This document shows positions 10,159-21,879 of a DNA stretch of 64,000 nucleotides, piece by piece (position 1 is the first letter of the stretch; each line of letters opens with the position of its first letter). Location of the stretch: the NCBI GenBank assembly GCA_014529385.2, contig CM043958.1, positions 139,155,398 to 139,219,397 on the forward strand, read 5' to 3'. The DNA is from Adiantum capillus-veneris. Lineage: Eukaryota; Streptophyta; Polypodiopsida; Polypodiales; Pteridaceae. Position numbers and translations under genes: made by a program. Under the pieces are notes generated by a model. The model did not search any database and had not been told where the DNA came from. It saw only the letters and a program-made list of their open reading frames with translations.

Positions 10159-11330
10159 ATGGCTGCTCACCAGCTGCTCAAACTATTGAGCCGCTTGCCA
10201 ATTGCTCAGCAACCCGCCAAAATCTCAACTACTCGTCCGGAAGCACACGCCATGGAGGACTATGGATTCGATGATTTCACAAGCAATGTGCAACGTCAAA
10301 ACCCACCCTTGGCTGCGAGCATGGAGACCACCTCGCTAACGGAGAGCCAACAAAGCTCCCAAACCATTAATAATAACCCAGAGCTTACCCTTGATGCCTC
10401 CAATACCTTTGACCACCAAACTTTAGACCCTTACAAAATTATCACAATTGAGCTCGGACACCTCCTTAAAGACTATTTTAGCTTTTCTCTCAACCCACTA
10501 CAAGTTAGGATTCAAGAAGATGATGATGAAGAAGAAGAAGGTGAAGCAAAATCCCCATCCGACTCAACCTTATCCCAGAGGAAAACTTCACCCCGCCCGC
10601 ACCCACTAAACCTTACAAACGACCTCAATCTAATCTCTAAATATCTCTCAATACCATTAAACCTAACCCACCTAACCCTAAGCCATTACCTTCCACCCAA
10701 ACCCCCTCCCAATCATGGCCATGTTTCTCCCCCTCCTTATTTAGATCACAATAAAAAACAATCCTTGATAACCCCCTCCCTCCCCTTTACAAAACCAAAA
10801 GAGTTTGAGGATATCCTTTCGTTCTCCCTCATCGAATTTCAAAAAGCTACACAAAAGAAGTGCAAAGATACAACTTTCATCACCCACTTAGAGGAGCTAC
10901 ATAAGAAACAATTGGCCCCTAGTAGTCTCAACATGAAGCCACCCCGTCTACAAATTGAAGACACACAAGGTCAAACTCTTCTCAATGCAAAATTTACCTC
11001 TCTCACCATCCAATATCAATTGGATTGCACCCAAGCCCTTATTTTAGCCAACAAACTTCTCCTCCAAAACCTCAAAAATAAATAAATAACTACCACACTA
11101 GTGTTGCCAGCTGTCTCTCTAGCCTCACAAAAAAACTCTCACTCATCTCGCTACCTTTGGTCTCTATCTCCAATTGGCAATGTCACTTGAAAGAATGGAA
11201 GGACTCTACTCTACAACATTTCCTCTCTCTTATGCAAACACATATAGTAAAAACCCACCTAGCCACCATCAAGGATGAAGAAGCTAAGAAGGCTAGAAAG
11301 CGAACCATCACCTTACCCTTGAGGAAATAA
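10159..11330 (+). CDS. ORF1 upstream of Penelope-like reverse transcriptase
   Basis: A 308-residue plus-strand frame (10159-11085) begins MAAHQLLKLLSRLPIAQQ and carries an acidic patch (EDDDEEEEGE, about residues 120-130), a proline-rich middle (HYLPPKPPPNHGHVSPPP) and a helical C-terminus. After a stop or frameshift a related frame seems to continue to about 11330 (WQCHLKEWKDSTLQ ... KDEEAKKARKRT). No known domain is recognised. It lies on the same strand as the reverse transcriptase and shares its extreme G-poor composition, so I take it as the first ORF or N-terminal extension of the same element. It could also be an unrelated captured ORF. Confidence 0.45.
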
Positions 11331-11389
11331 CCCTTCTCCCCAAAGAGGAATCCATTAAGGAACTTGTTGAGCGGGAAGTATTCAAGAAA

Positions 11390-12041
11390 TTGAAATACCT
11401 TCCCTCCTCTAGAAATACCCCAAACCATAACCCTTCAATCTCTAACTCCCATCCCACCCTATCCAAATCAGCCCCTCTCCATCCCTCTTCCAAAGCTCCC
11501 TTTTTTCCACCTAGAGCCTCTCTCCCAAACAAGCAAACCAAGCTCGGTCCAACCATCAAACCTAATAAAACTCTCTCTCATCACCCCTCTCCCAAACCAA
11601 AGCGGCTAAGAAAAACTCTCCCCCAAGCTCTCCCCCTTTCAAAAAAAGTAAACTCCCTTCATCACACTACTCCAAAGAACCTACCATGCCACCTAAATAT
11701 CCTCTCAATCGCATCCATAATCTCTTTTCTCTGAAGCCTCCTCCACCTCTTCCACCTACCTCAAACCCCCAATCTACGTCACGTAACAACCTCCAATCCA
11801 CTTCATGTAGCAACCATGCACTTCATCTCAATCGTATCTCTTTGGTTTCGAGAAAAGGAAAAGGGAGGAGGGATTAGGGAAAACCCACCCAACTTCATGG
11901 GTGCATCTACTTTTTAAGAAGCCCCCCCTCTTCCCAACACTATGGATACTTAATACCTCTCCTTCAACTCCCTTGACTATGACTTTGCCTAACCCGATGA
12001 ACCACCGATGTGATATGACCGCTACATGAAAAAACACAAGG
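11390..12041 (+). pseudogene. Low-complexity spacer between ORF1 and RT of the Penelope-like element
   Basis: Overlapping plus-strand frames (11390-11734, 11686-11877) give serine-, proline- and lysine-rich peptides such as SNSHPTLSKSAPLHPSSKAP, without a recognisable domain. Composition matches ORF1 and the RT region. Frames are interrupted every 60-110 codons. It is probably the decayed N-terminal extension of the reverse transcriptase protein. Confidence 0.35.
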
Positions 12042-12044
12042 AGA

Positions 12045-13868
12045 ATGAATAAGTGTTGGCTCCCTCTTACAAGCCCACACAAGTACAAACTCAAAATTTT
12101 TGGTAAGCAACCGGCCTACTCTTTTGATAATACTGTCTCTTTAAACTTTGTACACAACCTCACCACTTGCCCCGTCACTTTCAATGAAAACAAATGCTTG
12201 AACTTGGGTCTTAGATACATCCCACCTCCTTCGAATCCTACACCCAAACACCTCCTAGAGCACATGAAACCTTAGGAAAAAGAAACGCCCTCCTTGTCTC
12301 CATTTAAATTACCCAACCCCTATTGGAAACCACCCAAAGACAATCCCTCTCTAGAAACTATCACAAAACTAAACAAACTTCATCTTAAAAAAAAATGGAA
12401 ATCTACAACACTTCTTGCTCCAAACCTCCTAAGTTTGTACATCTAGCCGTCAAACCCCTCTCACAAGATAACTCCATTGTCATTAAACCCGCTGACAAAA
12501 ACCTTGGTCTTACTATCATCTCAAAGGAATGGTATGAGAATGAGACACTTAAACAACTCAATGACCCCGTCACCTATCAACCAACCACCCCACCTCCTCA
12601 CAACTACCTAGCCTATCTCATCTCTACCATCATCCATAGATACACCCTCCTCCCCATGGAACAACGTATTTTCATCCTTGCACCCCTCTCAAAACCTTTC
12701 AAACCTTGCCGAATCTACTTCCTCCCTAAATTACACAGACCATCCCTTGTTGCTAGACCTATTTGTGCTTACAATGGCTATTTTTTGGAAAATGCATCAA
12801 AATGGCTACACATAGAGCTATACCCTATCTTGCTAAGTTACAAACAACATCTAAAAGATTCCATGTCCCAAATCAAAGACCTACACCATACCCATTTTCC
12901 TCCAAGATCCCTCCTCTTTACCTTTGATATAAACTGCCTCTATCCTAGCATCCCAATAGACCAAGGACTCCATGCTCTAAAAACAACCATTTGTAAACAC
13001 TTCGATCCTCCAAAGACCAACTTCATCATCTCTCTTTCTACCCTCATCCTTACGCAACACTACATCACTTTCAAAACTAAAGTTTTCGAGAAAATCAAGG
13101 GCACAACTATGGGATCCAATTTTGCGGTGGTCTATGCTTGTTTTTTCCTTTACCACCTAGAATCCTAATCCCCACTTCTTAATGACCCAAACATAGCATA
13201 CTTCAAAAGATTCATAGACGATGCCTTTGGAGTATGGACAAGCCCTATCGGATCTTTAACACTCTCCCTCCACACCTATGCTGAGATTTCGCTTGAACGC
13301 ATCAAAATTATCCCCTCCATTTCTACCAATCAAGCCACAATCCTAGACATCCACTTCTACAAGGGACCCAGATTTACAACCTACCGCATCCTAGACTCTA
13401 ATTGCTACCAAAAACCTCTAAACTCTTTCCACTATATACCAGGGATCTCTTGGCATCCTACCCCCACAGAAAATAGCCTTCATTAAGTCAAAACTTATGA
13501 GATACATTATGAGAGAAAGCTCCTTCGAACATTACCTTACCACAAGGAACCTCTTTTTCATCAGACGCAAGAAAAGAGGCTATCCTAGGCAAGTGCTTTT
13601 CAAGGTATTCAACTCAATCTCTTATTTAGAAAGGGAAAACCTCTTGAAAAAACCTTCCACAATAAGAAACCACCCCTCCCCAACCATTTTTAAAATACCT
13701 TTTACCCCCGAAACTAGAAAACTAAAACCCTCCTTAGAAATTGGGAAACCTATCCATCAAGCTTGCCAAAATTCTCCTAACCTCTCCCACCTAGATAAAC
13801 ACATCACATGTTGGACCACCGGACCCAATTTACATACACTTCTCCAAAACAAACCTTATGCACAATAA
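12045..13868 (+). pseudogene. Penelope-like reverse transcriptase, endonuclease-less type
   Basis: The N-terminal part (12045-12275) ends in PVTFNENKCLNLGLRYIPPP, the 'LLNxGLxFxPxP' entry of Penelope-like (PLE) proteins. The main frame (12395-13168) has SIVIKPADKNLGLTIISKEW, RIYFLPKLHRP, RPICAYNGY, SLLFTFDINCLYPSIPIDQG (catalytic block A) and KIKGTTMGSNFAVVYACFF (block B'). One stop at 13166-13168 precedes KRFIDDAFGVW, the F-x-D-D catalytic motif, in the same frame. A frameshift near 13465 joins to AFIKSKLMRYIM and FFIRRKKRGYPRQVL, the PLE C-terminal region, ending at 13868. No GIY-YIG nuclease follows. The DKNLG motif suggests the endonuclease-deficient Coprina-type branch, known from telomeres of fungi and some plants. 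Only a couple of lesions, so fairly recent. Confidence 0.82.
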
Positions 13869-13999
13869 AGACATTCAACATACCCAAACTTACCCTCATG
13901 TGTTTTGCTTACTCTTTGTACAGGTTGATGGAGAATACTACTTTGGTGCATTTATCACCAGTTGCCCCCCATCAAAAAAATACCGAAACTTTGTCACTA

Positions 14000-14190
14000 C
14001 TTAGCCCTGTTTTGTACCCTACTTATGATCCAAGCCTTTTTTGTAGCCCCTTTTATGAGCAAAGCCATTTTTTGTACCCCACGTATGAGCAAACCATTTT
14101 TTGTACCCCACGTATGAGCAAAGCTTTTTTTGTACCCCACTTACGGGAAAAACCTTTTTTGTCACTACTCTAAACCTCCTTTGTCACTAC
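14000..14190 (+). repeat. Short tandem repeats downstream of the Penelope-like element
   Basis: Units of about 26-30 bp built on TTTTTTGTACCCCACGTATG followed by AGCAAA are repeated about five times between 14,000 and 14,165, flanked by two GTCACTAC words. They sit just beyond the reverse transcriptase frame and may be the element's 3' terminal repeats. Confidence 0.6.
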
Positions 14191-14279
14191 ATTACTGCAT
14201 TTTTTCCAATACTCAATCTCCCTACCTAAGCAAGTGATGCACATCCCTCTTACTATTTTACCCAAAACTTTATCAAACT

Positions 14280-15382
14280 AAAAGTATTTTATTTATTTTT
14301 TTAAGTAGCAAAACCCACAATATGTGGGTAGTATTGTATAAAAGCCAAAAAAATACAAATATATCCATGTCTAGAACCAAGCCATGGATGCATAGAGGCA
14401 AGCTCCACTATATTGCATACAAAACATCCTACCACCATCTCATATGAGATTACTTTCCAGATGAATCAAAAGCATTACATCGGCTAAAAGGGAGCCAGCC
14501 TCTGAAAAAGAAAAATCTAACCAATAGAGACAAAAGGAAGCCGATAGGGCGGGGCCCAAATTCCCCATCACCAACAGGAGCCCTCGAGGTGCCACCATAG
14601 CGGTGTTGCTGCCACCAGTAAACCGTACACCAACAAGGACCGCCATGTAGAGCCGACATGAGTAGAACTCCGAAGAAAGAAGTCAGATGAGACAAATCTT
14701 GAAAGCCATATCAAAACCAAAAGCCCACTGATCCACCTTCCACAAGCTCTTGAGGGGAGCCAAACCATTCAATGTAAGACCTTCCGTGCCACAGAACCTT
14801 GGACAACATCATCGTCGGATCGACACCACCAAGGCCGTTGTGGAGGGTCATACACCATTGAAAAAAGCTAGCACGACCACCCATAAAAACAAGCACAAAG
14901 CAGCAATACAACCAGTCCAAAGCATCACAGTCCTTTGATCCGCCACATCCACTCCAAGCCAAACAGCTGGAACAGAACCCCCATAGGCCAGGTGAGCAAT
15001 TCGCCTTTGAAGGAAGGACAGGCAACCACCAAGCCATTCTGCAAAAAACATTTGATACTGAACCTCCCCGGATTGCCAAGGCAAGTAGGAGCAGCCGGAA
15101 GCCCCTTCCTTGGAGCTCCCCTAACCCTGATCCGCACAACCCTCGCCATGGCAGCATCCGAACCTGTAGCTTGTTCAGATCCATGCGTGAGAGACAACAT
15201 GCACCTCCAGACCACTCACCAAAGGGGCCCCCAACCCGCATGATGTTGCTAGAGCTGCACATCTCAATGCCCGCGCAGAGTAGGCAAGGAGCCATCACAA
15301 TAGACTGACTATTCACAAAGTAGTGAAATTGCTCGTTTTCACCAACTAAAAGTCCTTTTAACATACCAATCTCTGGAATCAT
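14280..15382 (-). other. Unclassified repeat, possibly 3' end of a LINE-like element
   Basis: On the minus strand a 223-codon open frame (15382-14711) reads as a cysteine-, glycine- and tryptophan-rich product without a recognised domain; I do not trust it as a real protein. The minus strand ends near 14,290 with a sequence running into an A-rich tail (GCTACTTAAAAAAATAAATA), like a polyadenylated retroposon 3' end. There is no clear target duplication and no reverse transcriptase. Confidence 0.25.
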
Positions 15383-16120
15383 TCCATAGGTCTTAACTAT
15401 TTTTTGGTATGACTCCTTCGCACATGGTTATCTGTTTAAAACCCTCCCCTTATAGCTAACTCACACAAGTTGAGAATCTATTCTCCCTCTTAAAACCTTT
15501 GTTAAATAAAGCTCACTCTTAGCAATCAATCTCACTCATGTCACTTTCACACATAACAAGACTAAAGCCTTTTGGAATTCCAAATTTTAAATTCTAAACC
15601 TACTTCCCACTTTTTTTCAAACATCTTCCCTCCCTACTTAAACAAACCCCTACTCCCTTCCCAAGCTTCTTTACAATCTCCAATCCCTCTAGAAACACCA
15701 CTAATGATCTCTCTAAAGAGCAAAACACGTTTGGTTTCTCCCCCAAATTCTTTCCTCTTCTCCCTCTCCCCCCCCCCCCCCCCCCCCGCCCCCTGCTTGC
15801 CCTTTTTTTCTTTTTTACCTCTCTTCACTAACATTAAGCTAGAGTGTTCTACACGCTTGGTCGTTCTTACTTTATTAATTTATTGAAAGCTTTCTTCTTG
15901 GCTATACCTGACTCAATTTGGAGTTGTCTAGCAAAAGTTAGAGCACTTTTGGTGAACTGCACTTGAAATAGCACTCAAAATAGTTCCAGGACCAAAACAC
16001 AGGAACTTTGGCTTGTATCTTGGTCTCCAGAATGTATTTTTAGCTCAAACTTGACATTTGGGATGTTTTCAAGTATGTCTACAAGATCACCAAGTCAGAT
16101 ATCCCAACTATGCTGAGGTC
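15383..16120. other. Unassigned stretch with a 20-bp poly-C tract
   Basis: A homopolymer of about 20 C lies at 15768-15787. The plus strand from 15,400 to 15,840 is again G-poor and pyrimidine-rich, resembling the ORF1 region of the Penelope-like element, so it may be a fragment of another copy. From 15,880 the sequence has the style of the following palindrome array. No LTR or primer site for element B could be found here. Confidence 0.35.
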
Positions 16121-17656
16121 CATGGATCGCGATCCATGTTCCTCTATCCCAAATTTTGATAGTGTGTAGACAAGGTCATGTGCAAGCTCTATGCAAATTT
16201 CTATCAAATTCTGAGGTTGAGTTACATGGATCGCGATCCATGTTCAACCACATCTGGATTTGATCTCTTAGGAGTTTGTTCCTGACTATGTCCACAAGAT
16301 AAATCTCAAATCTTTTTGGATTTGGACTTGGTTTGATAGGTCAAATAGCCAACACTAGGTCTATAGCGTGGTTTTTAGTTTGTCACCTGTTTTACTCCCT
16401 TCTGACCCAAATTTGCTCAAATTGTTTCATAACTAGGCTTGGGGATATGTTTCCTTCTGTATGCACTATTGATCTAGAAATTTTCAAGTCAAGTTGTCAC
16501 TATGGGTACATGGATCGCTATCCATGTTTGGAGCCCAAATTGACTTCTCTTGGTACCATCACATTCAACATGATTAGGAGGTCCTAGGGTATCAATTTTC
16601 TTGAAAATGGACCTCTGGATTGAAAATTAGGTCAGTTCTAGCACCTTTGTCAGAGTACTTAGCAGTTCAAGGCTTTTGGTTTGGTTTTTGATGTCCAAAT
16701 TCACTTTTGAAAAGACCACTAGACTCGCTATGATGGGCTCTAGCTATGGTGCAAGTTTAGTATCAGTCTGTGACAGAGAAACATGGATCACAATCGATGT
16801 GCCTATGTTTCATAAGGTACTAAAACTTGGCACACAGCTTGTCCTTGGTCTCTTGATGCTAGCTATATGGTTTTTGTGTGATTTGGATCACTTTAGGTCA
16901 AGCAAAAGTCAATCCCCAGGTTTGTTTTAGAGTTTTCACCTTGAATTGCTTTTGGCTCTTTTCCCCCACCTTTCAAACTTTTTTGACAAAAATTATTTGG
17001 GGACTTTTGTTCGCAATGGTCTCTACTACAGGCTGGAAAAGTTTTTTTGTCCAAAAATTTCTCAGGGGTTCATGGATCACAATCCATGTTCCACCGCTTG
17101 TGGACTTGATCTTTGGTGTGCTAATAGCTTATGATGTTTGTAGCTTGCTCCACAAATCTTTTTGAATTTGGATCAGTTTTGCCCTACCAAAATTGACTTC
17201 TATAGTCTACAACAGTAGTTTTGACAATGTTTGTTTTTGGCTCTTTTGACCACTTTTTGCAATTTTTTTGCATATAGTTCTTTTGGGAAAAGTGTTTGTC
17301 TATGTCTCGACTACCTATTGCTCAAATCCTAGCCAAAATTCTTTCATGAGGTACATGGATTGCGATCCATGTTCCATCACATCTGAACACCAAATTTGGA
17401 CTGATGATTACCTGCAGTGTCATTAGTCTACTCCACCACCTATTTTTGGATTTGGACAACTTTTTTTCCAATCAAAAGTGAGTTTTTCTGTCTGCCCTGC
17501 GGTTTTTGGCTATCTAGTAGAATTTTGGTGTTTTGATCAATTTTTTGCAATGTTTTGTTATGGCTCTTTTGGCAAAGTTATTCCACTAGTTATCAGGGAT
17601 GTACTTGTCACATATCAGTCCCAAATGTCAAAAGGTACATGGATTGCGATCCATGT
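16121..17656 (+). repeat. Palindrome array B (5' untranslated region of element B)
   Basis: Seven copies of ACATGGATCGCGATCCATGT or close variants start at 16121, 16224, 16508, 16781, 17071, 17353 and 17637. The first two are perfect (18 and 20 bp); later ones carry one to three changes, mostly C-to-T or G-to-A at the central CGCG. Spacing is 103, then 284, 273, 290, 282 and 284 bp. Between them are related AT-rich units containing 'AATTTGGATCA.TTTT' and 'TTTTTGGCTCTTTT' words. The array continues to the point where element C is inserted (17,935) and gag of B resumes at 28,012, so it is the 5' leader of B. Element B's own 5' LTR is missing. Confidence 0.9.
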
Positions 17657-17935
17657 TTGACATTATTTTTTGATGAATTTTGTTCAGCAAGTTCTTTATT
17701 CCCTATAGATGCCAAATCTCAGCCCTTTTGAATTTGGATCACTTTTAAGCTCTCTACCATCAAATTTTCAAAATTTCATAGTTTATGGTCGTTTCGGCCA
17801 AAATAAAGTTTTCACTCTTTTTCCCCTCAGTCTTTTAGCCCAAATTTGATGGTGGTAGTTTCTACTTACCTTAGTCCTAAGTACTGAAATGAAACATCAA
17901 ACAAAGACAAGTCTATAGTTGTTGACAAGTATGGA

Positions 17936-18857
17936 TGTGGGACGCATGTCTAAACTCACCATCCTATCTTATTGCAGTATTAGCGAGAACCACGATTAAT
18001 TTGTCAAACCATGGGACAAAGCTGACTCGACTAGTGCATAGAGGCTACAAGAGGTTGTCAATCTCTCGGAAAACAACTAACAACTCGCATCTAACTCAAG
18101 CTATACTCAAGTGACTGAAATCACCAAAAGCCAATCGCTCATTGGCAAGCAAATCACATCCGTTACAGCATCAAATGACATCCAAACGTAACGAAACTTC
18201 TAGGAAAAGTTTATAAGACCTAAGCACACATGCCTATGGCCTCAAACCCCACTTTAGGTCAAGTTCCAAAATCGCGATTATTAACAGCAGTGGATTTTTG
18301 ACCTAGTCGTTTTCGACCCAGAATGCATCTAAATGCTTAGCAATGATGCCCCAATACCCCACCTATGCTTAGTTTTTGTTTTAAAAGTGTAAATTCCTAG
18401 TTATGATGAAATTAGGCCGTAGGTTGGCGACGCCAAAAACTACGAAATACTGTGAATGGCTTACGTCAATGCGTAGAGCTCTTACCTACGGTTGCAATGC
18501 AACAAACACATTCACAATGTGACAACCGGAGAGGGAGTATGAAGCGCGAGGAGGAGAGAATGAGAGCCGTTAGCTCACGCTGTGTATTTCTTATCCAAAA
18601 ACTTATAGAAAACTTACAAAAATTGGCTTTTATTTATACCTAGCCAATGTTTTGGGTGGTCAAAAGTAGTAATCTGGAGTTCTACCAAAGATGGGAATTG
18701 ACTGGCTGGTAAAATTTGGAAGCTTGTAGCCTTGGCTCATTAATTACAAGGTTTACCAAGAAAATAGGAGTTATAATATTCCCGATTTATCAAAATAATA
18801 ATTGTTTTTACAAGGAGAACTCCGAAAAATGGTGTCCGCGTTAGCTTGCTGCTAACA
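17936..18857 (-). repeat. 3' LTR of element C
   Basis: Read on the plus strand it runs TGTGGGACGCATGTCT ... GCTTGCTGCTAACA. It matches 27086-28006 nearly throughout. A palindrome half-site, CCAAAATCGCGATTATTAAC, lies at about 18267-18286, some 330 bp from the TGTGGG end, and matches the right arm of the array palindrome of this element. Confidence 0.92.
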
Positions 18858-18872
18858 TTTCTCCCCTCCTCG
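18858..18872 (-). other. Polypurine tract of element C
   Basis: On the minus strand GAGGAGGGGAGAAA directly precedes the LTR start TGTTAGCAGC, the expected position for plus-strand DNA priming during reverse transcription. Element E has the homologous tract (AGAGGGGGAAA) next to its LTR at 44,823. Confidence 0.8.
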
Positions 18873-18896
18873 CCTATGTCGTCCCTTAAGACAGCT

Positions 18897-21879
18897 TTAT
18901 GGGATGAAGTAATCTTCGGGTTGACGGCGGGCGAGGCGGTCCTTCAGTGCTTCCAGTGCCTTTTCATATTTGATTTTGCGTTCTTTGTCTGGCACTTGCA
19001 AAAATTGCATGGTGACTATGTTTTTTAGTTCCACTGCCGAGTATCCTACAAATCTTGCTATGAGGTTGCTTATCACCGGTGCAAATATCTTCGTTCGCCA
19101 GGTGAAGAAGCTAGTGTAAAATGCCTCCTCAAAAGCTAGCATATTGTGCGAGGGCAGAAACATGCCTCGGGCATAAAATCCATAAAGAACTTCCTCTGAG
19201 GGCTTCCCACTTAAATCATAGCAGAGACCTTTGTTCCCTTCCAAAAATGAGGGCCATGGGGGTCCTGTCTCTGCTCAGGATCATTGAGGACCTGTATGCA
19301 AGTGAGTAGCATCCGACATATTTTATATAACATGGCATAGAAGAGATCTGGCAGACTTTTGAAGAATTTCATGGCGCCTGTTAGGGTTTTCACCATGTAT
19401 TCTTCTGTTGCTTGGCCTCTCTCTGGAGCTGGCAGCCTGACAAAATTTAGCCATGTTGGCCTCTTCTTCTGCAGTGCTTCGTGTGCTTGCCACGTCCTTA
19501 CTCACAGTACCGGACAAAATGTGGGATCTTTCTGTATGGCCGAAGGTGCTCTTGTGAACAGAATCAAATATCTTGGATTCTTGTTCACCCAGCTTAGCCT
19601 CCACTTCGGGTGGTCTTGATCTGCGCCATCTTCTTGCATATCCTTGTATAATCTTTCCTTTACCTGTAAGAGTTCTACCTTGATGAGAGGGTATGGCAGG
19701 GATTGTTGGTGCCATTGAGCATTGATTTGATTGGGAGTGAGTTGAGTGATGTTGACAGAGTGTAAAACTCTCAACTCCCAATCCATAGCTGCCTTCCATT
19801 GCTCATCTACATCTAAGGCGGTTTTTTCCTTCAGTGCATCTTCTTCAGCTTTTGACAGCTGGACCATCGGCACTGTGTCTTCCTCTATGATGTGGAGTTG
19901 AAAATCTTCTCCACCACTCGGCTCTGCTGTAGACTGCGTCTCACAGTCAGCAAATGAGACCGAGGGGATTTCCACTTGGGGCAGCTCTGAAGTGCGTGCC
20001 TCTTCCTGTATATCTGGCTTTCCCTCTTTGAGGATTTGGTTCATTCTTTTTAATTCTGCAATTTCCTTAAGGAGCTCCTCCTCTCTTTGGATCCGCATGA
20101 GTGCCAGGTCTCTGCGTTGTGACTGCTCCAGCTTCAACTCCAGTTCTAAATCTCTGTTTTTCTTTTCAAGTGCTTTATACACTTCATTTGTTCCCTTGAT
20201 CGAGGCCACAACTGGATTTTCTCTTAATTGCCACAAGAAAGTGGCCTGATGATTGATTCTTTTTTCGGATATTGAAGGGAATCGTTTTCTACATCTAATT
20301 GTACTTGAATCTTCTAAGTTGACAGAGAGGTGGTAAGAAGTTCATTTGTCACTTTTATCAACTGCTCATCTTTCACTTTGCAGGCATTAGATAACTTAGT
20401 CAGGAGGTCACCCAACTCCTCCATTTCCTTCTGTTGGCTGTCCTTGGCTATCTGATGTCCTTCTGCTTCAATCTTTAGCTCTTGTACTTGCCTTTGGATA
20501 TTAGTGATAGTAGCCATGCTGTCGTCGAGCTCGCCTTGAAGAGCATCGATGACCATTTCTAATTCTTTGGCTTTAGTACTGCGATTAAAGGCTGCTGAGC
20601 GGAGTTTCTCCGTCATGATTTGCATCTGCCTTGCATACTCGTTTACTTGTAGAATGACTTCATCCTTGGGCTGCCACTCCTCCTGTCTTGCAAGTTGAGA
20701 TGTGCCGGCAGCCTCTTGTGTTGCTTCTTGTTGTGTTGTTATTGCTGGTGTTTCTATAGTGATGGTTGCTTTTCCTTGGCCATCCTGAGGTTTTGAAACC
20801 TCGGCAGTTGGTGGCTGAGTGGAAATTACTGACGTAGTCTCAACCCTTTCTGGTTCCAAGGTTGCAGGCCTTTCTACCTTCTCAGTCTCGGTTTGTTCCT
20901 CATGTGTAGTGGTTTGCTCTTTTTCTGTATCTTGCTCTTTATTAGGTTCATCCGCCTCCTTGTGAGTTTCCTCGGTTGTCTGCTCTGGTGCTAGTTCAGC
21001 TTCCTTTTCTTCATGTTGTTCGGCGTGGTCAGTTTGTTGTGTAGTTTCTGTTTGGTGGGTGAAATCAGATTCTTTTTTGTTGTCGGTCTCGGATTCTTCA
21101 TTGGTTTCTTCGCTTGGCGGTGATGATGGTGGAGTAGGCATGGGCTGGTCCTCTTGTTCCGACGGCGGTGAGGTGGGTCGGGGTGATGCGCCTGGCCTTG
21201 CTCTTGAGTTGCTGCTTCCTCAGCTTTCTTGGCCGCTTCTTCCACCTCTTTCAACTTTAAGGCTTCTGTCTCTTGGTACATTCTTTCTAAATGATCCTTG
21301 GGATTCTTGGCCTCTTTTCTTGAATGATGTTTCGTTCGAAGTCCTTTCAAGCCGGTCTGGATCCGCAAATGTAGCTGCATCTGTTTCCTTTGTAAATGTG
21401 CCTGCTATTTTCCTATCTCTTGCCCGCATGGTCATCCCTTCAGTGGGCAATCTGAGTGCCTCTGCCACTATTTCCTTTGTAATTACAACCTCGATCTTGT
21501 TTCCTTGGTTGTCTGAGATTTGGGCAGTTCCGTCTTCCTTGATGGTGGACAGAAGCTCGTAAGCTTTCTGAAAGTCTACTCCGCAGGGCTCTTGCTCATA
21601 GAAGTGTCGGAGTCCCAACCTGCGGTTAGCCTCTTTGGTTTCTGGCTTTGCAGCTACATTGTAGACCTCTTTAGGCAAGAGCTACAACTCCACCGGATGC
21701 CCTTCTTCACTCTTAAACCTGCCAGTGAAGACCGTGGTGTGGTGTTCTTCTAACTGCTCTTTAGAAAGGTAAGATGCCTTTGCTGCCTTTACTGACTCGG
21801 GGTCCAGTTGATACGGGGGCAGTTCTTGCAGTTTCTCCTTTTGGTTTAACTTCTTCTTGGCCTTCTCCGCGGCTTGCAT
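18897..21879 (-). pseudogene. Large coiled-coil ORF next to the 3' LTR (element C)
   Basis: Near-continuous minus-strand frames (21879-21220, 21380-20314, 20236-19211, 19244-18897), broken by a few stops and frameshifts, give a protein of roughly 950 residues. In order: a basic N-terminus (EKAKKKLNQKEKLQELPPYQ); a folded-looking domain with LGLRHFYEQEPCGVDFQKAY and VITKEIVAEALRLPTEG; an acidic Glu/Thr-rich stretch; two coiled coils (for example LELELKLEQSQRRDLALMRI); and a conserved C-terminal domain (INAQWHQQSLPYPLIKVELL ... FEEAFYTSFFTWRTKIFAPV). Homologous C-terminal pieces occur in element E, which also has pol, so the ORF belongs to the lineage. Function is unknown. Position resembles the extra 3' ORF of Athila-type elements, but I see no signal peptide or envelope features. 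Confidence 0.7.

Noticed and set aside
14711-15382. 223-codon minus-strand ORF
   Set aside because: No domain, unusual Cys/Trp content and competing frames on both strands; kept only as part of an unclassified repeat.
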